A stretch of DNA of 14,446 nt from contig CALPVO020000022.1 in assembly GCA_943327025.2 (NCBI GenBank), forward strand, positions 1 to 14,446, given 5' to 3'. The stretch comes from Janthinobacterium lividum (lineage in GTDB: Bacteria; Pseudomonadota; Gammaproteobacteria; Steroidobacterales; Steroidobacteraceae). A program made the translations under genes and the position numbers. The notes under the pieces are model-generated. The model ran no database searches. It was not told the origin of the DNA and saw only the letters and a program-made list of their open reading frames with translations. This document shows, in pieces, positions 1-4,871 of the stretch (positions within the stretch are counted from its first letter, which is position 1; each line of letters opens with the position of its first letter).

Positions 1-915
1 CGCAGCCACATGCCCAGCTTCGCTGCGCGCGACGAACGGCAACCCTGCCGCCTGAATATTCACTGCCGCCGCCGCGAACCGCTGCGGATGCCGTGGCACC
101 AGCACCAGCAAAGCATCAGGCACGGTCTGACGCAGCAGACTATGTGCCGCCAACAAAATCTGTTCTTCGCCTTCGTGAGTGCTGCCTGCCACCCAGATAA
201 AGCGCACCGCGGCACCCGCCCACTGTTCCTGCCAAGCACGGCCCAAGGCGCGAGTTGCCGCAGGAACTTCCAATTCAAATTTGAGGTTACCCACTGCGCG
301 GCACTGCGCCGGCAAAGCGCCCAGTTCCAGATAGCGCGCTGCATCGGCAGCGCTCTGGGCAAGAACCGTGACCCCGCCACTGCCCAGTGCCGGGGCGAAC
401 AAACGACGTAGACGTCGATAAGTAGCGATAGTGCGAACCGACAGGCGCGCACTGGCGAGTGTCAGCGGGATACGGCGGCGCAAACACTCGGCGTAGAGGT
501 TCGGCCAGATCTCTGTTTCCAAAACCACGGCCCGCGCTGGCTGCACGCGGTCGAGGAAACGTGCCACTGCTCCTGGATAATCGAGTGGCAGAAAACGGTG
601 TTCGACCGCCGCGCCGAACAAAGCCGCGACACGCGCCGCACCTGTGCCAGTGGTGGTGGTCACCACCAAGCGCCGTGCTGGCGACTGCTGCAGCAAGGCG
701 CGCACCAACGGTACCGCCGCCTGCACCTCGCCCACCGACACCGCATGTAGCCACACGGTCGGGCCAGCCAGCGAAGACACCACCGGCGCGCCGTAACCCC
801 AGCGCTCCCACCAACGGCCGCGGTAATTGGGCTCGCACCAACTCCGCCACGCCTGATGCAACAGCACGGCGGGCGCCAGCAGGCGCAGCAGCAAGGTGTA
901 AAGGAGCCGGTTCAC
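1..915 (-). CDS. waaA: 3-deoxy-D-manno-octulosonic acid (Kdo) transferase WaaA, C-terminus cut by the window edge
   Basis: WaaA transfers Kdo from CMP-Kdo to lipid IVA at the inner face of the inner membrane, the first step of LPS core assembly. About 305 N-terminal codons are present; the family usually has about 420. The protein opens with a short hydrophobic anchor (VNRLLYTLLLRLLAP). Family landmarks follow in order: VSVGE with Glu63, which aligns with the catalytic acid, TTTTGTG, LETEIWPN, GNLKFE and GSTHEGEE near residue 245. The reading frame is open throughout. I chose the GTG at 915-913 because the first residues then match the usual MNRLLY-type family start; the ribosome site is weak. 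The gene is divergent from lpxL. A kdkA gene close by suggests, by analogy with Haemophilus and Vibrio, that this enzyme adds a single Kdo, but the sequence alone does not prove that. Confidence 0.93.
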   Translation of the reverse strand, partial: MNRLLYTLLLRLLAPAVLLHQAWRSWCEPNYRGRWWERWGYGAPVVSSLAGPTVWLHAVSVGEVQAAVPLVRALLQQSPARRLVVTTTTGTGAARVAALFGAAVEHRFLPLDYPGAVARFLDRVQPARAVVLETEIWPNLYAECLRRRIPLTLASARLSVRTIATYRRLRRLFAPALGSGGVTVLAQSAADAARYLELGALPAQCRAVGNLKFELEVPAATRALGRAWQEQWAGAAVRFIWVAGSTHEGEEQILLAAHSLLRQTVPDALLVLVPRHPQRFAAAAVNIQAAGLPFVARSEAGHVAA

Positions 916-1068
916 CCTGCCAGTATCGCCTAGTTGTTGCCGGGAATGCCGCCACCGCGTGCGCCAGCCTGCACCTCGTCTATGCTTGCAGCCCTGATGA
1001 ACGCCAAAGAACCCACGCCCCTCCCGACCCCCAACGCAACGCTGAACGAGCGGGCCTGCGGCGTCCCC

Positions 1069-2040
1069 ATGCCGCCTTTGCGGCAGTTTCTGGGCCCGCG
1101 GCATTGGCCAGTGTGGTTGGCCATCGGTCTCATGGGCGTCTTCGCTTGGGTCCCGTGGGCGTGGCAACGCCGCTTGGCGCAAGCGCTGGGTACCTTGGGA
1201 TGGCTGCTGGCCCGGCGCGACCGGCGCACCACGGCGGTGAACTTGCGGCTTTGCCTGCCGGAACTCGCAGTGGCGGAACAACGGCGTTTGGCGCGCGCGC
1301 ACTTCGCCTCGGTGCTGCAAAGCCTGTTCGAAACGGCGGCGCTGTGGTTTCGCCCGAACGGACGTCTCGCACAAAGCCCCGTGCTCGCTGGTCGCGAACA
1401 TCTGGACGCCGCCCTGCAACGTGGCAAAGGGGTCCTGCTGGTGACCGCGCACTTCACCACGAACGAAATGGCCGCCGCCGCACTGGGACGCGCCGGGCTG
1501 GACGCGGACCTCATGTACAAACGCTCCTCGAGCCCACTCATCCAAGCGTTTGCCTTGCGCCAGCGTCTGCGGCAAGCCTCACCCGCCACGCGGCTCGTGC
1601 CGAGCGAGGGACTGGTGGAAGTATTGCGTTCGCTGAAGCGCAACCGCGTGGTGCTTTATGCACCCGACCAGGTCTACGCCGGCCCGGGGCACTTGCGTGT
1701 GCCCTTCTTCGGCGTGCCAGCGCTCTGCAACCCGGGCATCACCACCATCGCGCGCGCGACCGGCTGCGCGGTACTGCTCTACTTCCCGGAGCGCTTGCCA
1801 GGCACGCAAGGCTTCGTCGGCCATGTACTGGCACCGCTACCCTATTTCCCGTCCACAGACGCCGCGGCAGATGTGCAGCGCTACCACCGCGCCATCGAAG
1901 AGCAGGTGCGCCACGCACCAGAGCAATACCTGTGGAGCTACAAGCGCTTCCGTCCCTTGCCCGGTGAAGCGGACCCGTACCGGAACAATCTTGCGCGCGG
2001 TTCGACTGGCGACGGCGCGCAGCACAAGCCCAAGTCCTAG
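1069..2040 (+). CDS. lpxL: Lipid A biosynthesis late acyltransferase, LpxL/HtrB type
   Basis: This is an inner-membrane enzyme of the LpxL/LpxM family, which moves an acyl chain from acyl-ACP to Kdo-lipid IVA. It has one N-terminal membrane segment (WPVWLAIGLMGVFAWVPW) and the catalytic H-x4-E motif in TAHFTTNEM (His128, Glu133). It also shows APDQVYAGPG, the GITTIARATGC segment and the C-terminal APEQYLWSYKRF signature. The H-x4-E form matches E. coli LpxL better than LpxM, which has H-x4-D. The frame is open upstream to TTG 934, with other starts at 982 and 997. I prefer ATG 1069 because MPPLRQFLGPRHW then aligns with the E. coli start, giving 323 aa (about 306 is usual). No start has a convincing ribosome site. 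The stop lies at the edge of the 12-bp tandem array, 32 bases before the kdkA stop on the other strand. Confidence 0.88.
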   Translation: MPPLRQFLGPRHWPVWLAIGLMGVFAWVPWAWQRRLAQALGTLGWLLARRDRRTTAVNLRLCLPELAVAEQRRLARAHFASVLQSLFETAALWFRPNGRLAQSPVLAGREHLDAALQRGKGVLLVTAHFTTNEMAAAALGRAGLDADLMYKRSSSPLIQAFALRQRLRQASPATRLVPSEGLVEVLRSLKRNRVVLYAPDQVYAGPGHLRVPFFGVPALCNPGITTIARATGCAVLLYFPERLPGTQGFVGHVLAPLPYFPSTDAAADVQRYHRAIEEQVRHAPEQYLWSYKRFRPLPGEADPYRNNLARGSTGDGAQHKPKS

Positions 2041-2148
2041 CCCCAGGCTTGGCCCCAGGCTTGGCCGAAGGTCTAGTCCAAAGTCTGGTCCAAAGTCTGG
2101 TCCAAAGTCTGGTCCAAAGTCTGGCCCAAAGTCTGGCCCAAAGTCTGG
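2029..2148. repeat. 12-bp tandem repeat array between convergent lpxL and kdkA, coding for the KdkA tail
   Basis: Nine consecutive 12-base units fill 2041-2148. In order they are two CCCCAGGCTTGG, one CCGAAGGTCTAG, four TCCAAAGTCTGG and two CCCAAAGTCTGG. A tenth, more diverged unit (CCCAAGTCCTAG) occupies 2029-2040 and contains the lpxL stop codon. Read on the minus strand, units 2077-2148 encode six copies of Gln-Thr-Leu-Gly/Asp at the end of KdkA. In the third unit the CAG codon reads TAG and is the KdkA stop. The unit is a multiple of three, so gain or loss of copies keeps the frame. The central copies are identical and the flanking ones diverged, as expected for growth by replication slippage. 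It has no palindrome and is not a CRISPR array. Confidence 0.95.
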
Positions 2149-2894
2149 CCCTGATAAGCCGCTTCGAGCTCCCGCCACGCGGCGACGGCATCCGCCGTCC
2201 GCCAGCCCGCTTCCAGCGCCAGCTTCTGCAAACTGCGTTGCAAGCGCAGCAGGTTGCCCCGTGCCGCCCGCTGCCCCAACGGTCCGGCCAACAAGCGTCC
2301 ACGGTCCCAGTCAATGACATGTACCGAAGGCGCGGCACTGGATGCCGCGCCAACCGCCGGCAAGGCCACCAGAATGTTGTGGGCGTTCAAGTCCGCATGC
2401 CAGGCGCCTGCGGCATGCAAACGGCGCAGGCACTGCCCCACGGTCGTCCACACGGCCACCGGCCAGTCCGCCAGCGCAGCGGACAGGGTTCGCACGCCCG
2501 CAATACGCACGGTGAGCAAATCCGCGCGATAGTGGAAGCCCGCGCGAACGTAGCGTGCCGCCACCGGCGCGGGCACCGGCAAGCCTGCCGCGTGCAGCGC
2601 GGCCGTCATGCGCAATTCACGGAACGGACGGGTGGCCTCCTCGCCGCGCCACCAATAGCGGTCAGGGTTCCAGCGCGCCACCAAGCCACCACGCAAGTAA
2701 TGGCGCAGCACCCAATCGTCGGCATCGCCGCCCGTGCGCAGAAACCAAGCGCCCCCACGGCCACGGTCGGCCGCCGTCAGCGCACCCGCCGCGCGCCACC
2801 GGGCGGTGTCGAACAAAGAAGGATCAGGTTGGTGCACTTGCCGGGGGTCGTATAGCATCGCCCCATCTGCACCCTGCCACCGCAACAGGCCCAT
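2073..2894 (-). CDS. kdkA: 3-deoxy-D-manno-octulosonic acid kinase (Kdo kinase)
   Basis: KdkA phosphorylates Kdo at position 4 on Kdo-lipid A, using ATP, on the cytoplasmic side. The 273-aa protein has the small-kinase fold of the family. It shows GRGGAWFL near residue 46, LRHYLRGG near 63, NPDRYWW near 76, PFRELR near 90, and the catalytic loop HADLNAHN (166-173, Asp168). The metal-binding motif appears as DWD (195-197). The family normally ends at the AAYQ seen at residues 245-248; here 24 residues of QTLG/QTLD repeats follow, encoded by the 12-bp array. I chose ATG 2894 because an AGGAG ribosome site lies 4-5 bases upstream; ATG 2858 is an alternative. The start codon overlaps that of the divergent glycosyltransferase, so any promoter must lie inside that gene. 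Together with waaA it points to a phosphorylated Kdo in the LPS core. Confidence 0.92.
   Translation of the reverse strand: MGLLRWQGADGAMLYDPRQVHQPDPSLFDTARWRAAGALTAADRGRGGAWFLRTGGDADDWVLRHYLRGGLVARWNPDRYWWRGEEATRPFRELRMTAALHAAGLPVPAPVAARYVRAGFHYRADLLTVRIAGVRTLSAALADWPVAVWTTVGQCLRRLHAAGAWHADLNAHNILVALPAVGAASSAAPSVHVIDWDRGRLLAGPLGQRAARGNLLRLQRSLQKLALEAGWRTADAVAAWRELEAAYQGQTLGQTLGQTLDQTLDQTLDQTLD
2829..2856 (+). promoter_or_regulatory. Candidate promoter of the GT9 gene, inside kdkA
   Basis: TTGGTG (2829-2834) and TATAGC (2851-2856) are separated by 16 bases, about 36 bases before the ATG at 2893. Both boxes are imperfect matches to the housekeeping sigma consensus. It is proposed mainly because the glycosyltransferase has no intergenic space of its own, so its promoter has to sit in the kdkA coding region. 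Confidence 0.3.
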
Positions 2895-4014
2895 GCCACT
2901 CCTGCATTCCCCGCCGCGCGAGGTCTGTCTACTTCGCGTCTCCGCCATCGGCGACACCTGTCATGTGGTGCCGTTGCTGCGTACCTTGCAGCACGCTTGG
3001 CCGGAAGCCCGCTTTACTTGGGTCATTGGCAAGCTCGAGGCGAAACTGATGCGCCTGCTGCCCGAAGTGGACTTTATCACCTTCGACAAGCGCGCCGGCC
3101 TCAAGGGCCTGCTGGCTACGCGCCGCGAACTGGCCGCGCGCCAGTTCGACCTGCTGCTGCACTTGCAAGTGGCCTTCCGCGCCAGCCTGCTCGCGCAAGC
3201 CGTGCGCGCGCCCGTCAAACTGGGCTTCGACCGCGCCCGTGCCCGGGAAGGCCAGTGGTGGTTCACCACGCACCGCACAGCCCCCCAAGGCCGGGTGCAC
3301 GTGCTGGAGAGCCTCATGGCTTTCGCGGACGCCTTGGGCTTATCGACCGACTCCAGCGACCGTGTCGACGGGCAACCACGTACGGGCCTGCAATGGAACC
3401 TGCCGCTGCCGCTGGACGCCACGGCCTACGCCGATTCACTGGTACCAGCCGGACAGCGCACGCTCGTCATCAGCCCCTGCTCTAGCCACGTGCTGCGCAA
3501 CTGGCGTCCGGAACGCTACGCGGCGGTCGCCGAGCACGCCGTTCAAAGCCATGGCATGCAGGTCATCGTGTGCGGCGGGCCCAGCGAACTGGAACGCAGC
3601 ATGGCCGAGGCCATCTGCGCCATGGCGCGGGTACCCGTGCTGAATCAGGTGGGCAAAGACACGCTCCCGCAACTGCTGGGCCTGCTCGGACGGGCCACGG
3701 TGCTACTTACCCCCGACAGTGGCCCCGCCCACATGGCCACCATGGTCGGCACCCCAGTCATCGGCCTTTATGCGGCCACGAACCCGGAACGCAGCGGGCC
3801 GTATCTTTCCCGGGAGTGGTGTGTGAACCGCTATGCCACAGCGGCGCAGCAGTTCCGCCAAAGCGCGCCGGAAGCCCTGCCGTGGACAACCAAGATCGAG
3901 GCGCCCGGCGTCATGGACCTCATCACCGTGGACCACGTGACGGAACGCCTGGACGCTCTGTTGGCGGTCGCCGCAGGTGGTAGCCCACCGAGCGGCCCCG
4001 TCGCCAGTGGTTGA
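2893..4014 (+). CDS. Glycosyltransferase family 9 protein, LPS heptosyltransferase-like
   Basis: GT9 enzymes such as WaaC and WaaF add heptose from ADP-heptose to the growing inner core in the cytoplasm. The 373-aa protein has the N-terminal nucleotide-sugar-transferase opening (VCLLRVSAIGDTCHVVPLLRTL, residues 11-32). It also has the family signature in the C-terminal Rossmann half: TPDSGPAHMATMVGTPVIGLY, then NPERSGPY (about residues 272-302). The only in-frame start near this opening is ATG 2893, with a weak CAGG upstream. That ATG overlaps the kdkA ATG on the other strand by two bases. Its place beside waaA, kdkA and lpxL argues for a core heptosyltransferase. I cannot tell heptosyltransferase I from II or from another GT9 sugar specificity by eye, so no symbol is given. 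The Gly/Pro-rich last 15 residues look like a loose tail. Confidence 0.85.
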   Translation: MPLLHSPPREVCLLRVSAIGDTCHVVPLLRTLQHAWPEARFTWVIGKLEAKLMRLLPEVDFITFDKRAGLKGLLATRRELAARQFDLLLHLQVAFRASLLAQAVRAPVKLGFDRARAREGQWWFTTHRTAPQGRVHVLESLMAFADALGLSTDSSDRVDGQPRTGLQWNLPLPLDATAYADSLVPAGQRTLVISPCSSHVLRNWRPERYAAVAEHAVQSHGMQVIVCGGPSELERSMAEAICAMARVPVLNQVGKDTLPQLLGLLGRATVLLTPDSGPAHMATMVGTPVIGLYAATNPERSGPYLSREWCVNRYATAAQQFRQSAPEALPWTTKIEAPGVMDLITVDHVTERLDALLAVAAGGSPPSGPVASG

Positions 4015-4052
4015 TCCGGTACTCCGGACATAAAGCCCGCCGGGCGCAGGGT

Positions 4053-4058
4053 TACAAT
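4053..4058 (+). promoter_or_regulatory. Candidate -10 box before the DUF6165 gene
   Basis: TACAAT, one base from consensus and preceded by GGT, lies 28 bases before the ATG at 4086. No good -35 box is visible at the normal distance; the nearest resemblance, CGGACA at 4025-4030, is too far upstream. The small gap to the glycosyltransferase stop (4014) also leaves simple co-transcription possible. Confidence 0.3.
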
Positions 4059-4085
4059 GACTGCCTCCACGAAGGAAGCACCAGC

Positions 4086-4481
4086 ATGACCACCGACATC
4101 CTCGTTCCCATCTCGCCCGGTGAACTCATCGACAAGATCACCATCTTGCGCATCAAGGTGGCGCGCATCACGGACCCGGCCAAGCTGGCGAACGTGAAGG
4201 TGGAACTGGAGGCGTTGGAGCGCGTTTGGCTGGAATGCGGCCTGCCCATTACGCAAGTGGAAGCGCAAGAGCGCGGCTTGCAAGACGTGAACACGCGCCT
4301 GTGGGATATCGAAGACCGTATCCGCGACGAAGAACGGGCACAAACCTTCGGCGCCGAGTTCATCGCACTGGCGCGCAGCGTCTATGTGGAAAACGACGAA
4401 CGTGCTGCCCTGAAGAAGCAGATCAATTTGGCGCTGGGTTCACGCATCGTGGAAGAGAAAAGCTACCAGCCCTATCGCTGA
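4086..4481 (+). CDS. DUF6165 family protein of unknown function
   Basis: A 131-aa soluble protein with the DUF6165 pattern: an N-terminal ILVPISPGELIDKITILRIK segment, then ITDPAKLANV and a largely helical remainder rich in Glu, Arg and Lys with probable coiled-coil character. It has no signal peptide, membrane segment or obvious catalytic motif. ATG 4086 is supported by AAGGAAG ending 6-7 bases upstream. The gene follows the GT9 gene on the same strand after 71 bases, and homologues of this family are often found near LPS or capsule glycosyltransferases, so a role linked to surface-sugar synthesis is plausible. Nothing in the sequence defines a reaction. The family assignment is from pattern memory and is fairly firm; the function is unknown. 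Confidence 0.8.
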   Translation: MTTDILVPISPGELIDKITILRIKVARITDPAKLANVKVELEALERVWLECGLPITQVEAQERGLQDVNTRLWDIEDRIRDEERAQTFGAEFIALARSVYVENDERAALKKQINLALGSRIVEEKSYQPYR

Positions 4482-4536
4482 CAGCTTGCGCGCTGCACGG
4501 CAGCGGCGCTCGGAATGCACGCTGCGTGGTGACGGC

Positions 4537-4564
4537 GCCCGGGAGCGGGCGCTGCCCGCCGGGC
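4537..4564. repeat. REP-like GC-rich palindrome between convergent genes
   Basis: GCCCGG-GAG-CGGGC and GCCCGCCGGGC pair across a short loop (GGGAGCGGGC, then GCT, then GCCCGCCGGG in the core), giving an 11-bp stem with a three-base bulge. The core resembles pseudomonad REP units of the GGGAGCGGGC...GCCCGC type. It lies between the converging DUF6165 and zinc-finger genes, so the hairpin may also end transcription, although no T-run follows on either strand. Confidence 0.55.
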
Positions 4565-4574
4565 TGCCAGCCCA

Positions 4575-4781
4575 TCAATCGACGAGCGTGTATTCCGCGC
4601 CACAGTAAGGGCACTTGGCGAAGCCGGTCTTCGCCACCGGCAGAAACACTCGCGGATGCGAGTTCCACAGGGCCATGGCCGGGCTCGGGCAAGACAGTGG
4701 CAGTTCCGCGCGCGTAACGCTGTACTGGTGCTGAGCATTGGCCTGAGTAGGGGAGGACTTGTCGGCGTTCGGGCTATTCAC
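4575..4781 (-). CDS. Small zinc-finger domain protein (zf-CHCC, NDUFS6-like)
   Basis: A 68-aa protein with a predicted zinc site formed by Cys in ELPLSCPSP, His in NSHPRVFLP and the Cys pair in KCPYCGAEY. The conserved MALWNSHPRVFLP stretch is typical of the proteobacterial relatives of the complex I subunit NDUFS6. The molecular role of the bacterial proteins is not established. I chose GTG 4781 because GAAGG lies 8 bases upstream and the length then fits the family (60-70 aa). A TTG at 4820 would add 13 residues but has no ribosome site. It follows glnE on the same strand after a 90-base gap that contains a perfect TATAAT. In pseudomonads and relatives ilvE usually sits beside glnE here; it is absent in this window. 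Confidence 0.85.
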   Translation of the reverse strand: MNSPNADKSSPTQANAQHQYSVTRAELPLSCPSPAMALWNSHPRVFLPVAKTGFAKCPYCGAEYTLVD

Positions 4782-4837
4782 AGGCGTGGCCTTCGGTAAA
4801 ACGACAGGGGCGAGCAGCAAACCGCCGCGCGCGCGCC

Positions 4838-4843
4838 ATTATA
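4838..4843 (-). promoter_or_regulatory. Perfect -10 box (TATAAT) for the zinc-finger gene
   Basis: On the minus strand the glnE-zinc-finger gap contains TATAAT, about 57 bases before the chosen GTG. The -35 region is GC-rich (GGGAAA-like at 17 bases) and weak. An alternating GCGCGCGCG run follows at once in the predicted start of the transcript. Exact TATAAT is uncommon in such GC-rich DNA, which supports separate transcription of the small gene. Confidence 0.45.
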
Positions 4844-4871
4844 CCGGGCAGCCGCCAGCGTTTCCCGCCCA

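Noticed and set aside
459..1967. 502-codon plus-strand open frame spanning waaA and lpxL
   Set aside because: It overlaps two well-recognised genes in other frames, and its product is low-complexity Arg/Ala/Pro sequence without motifs.
2041..2148. Short-spaced repeats considered as a CRISPR array
   Set aside because: The units are 12 bases, directly abutting with no unique spacers, and in frame with the end of kdkA.
4035..4045. GCCCGCCGGGC palindrome before the DUF6165 gene as a terminator
   Set aside because: The arms leave only one base between them, so no hairpin loop can form, and no T-run follows.
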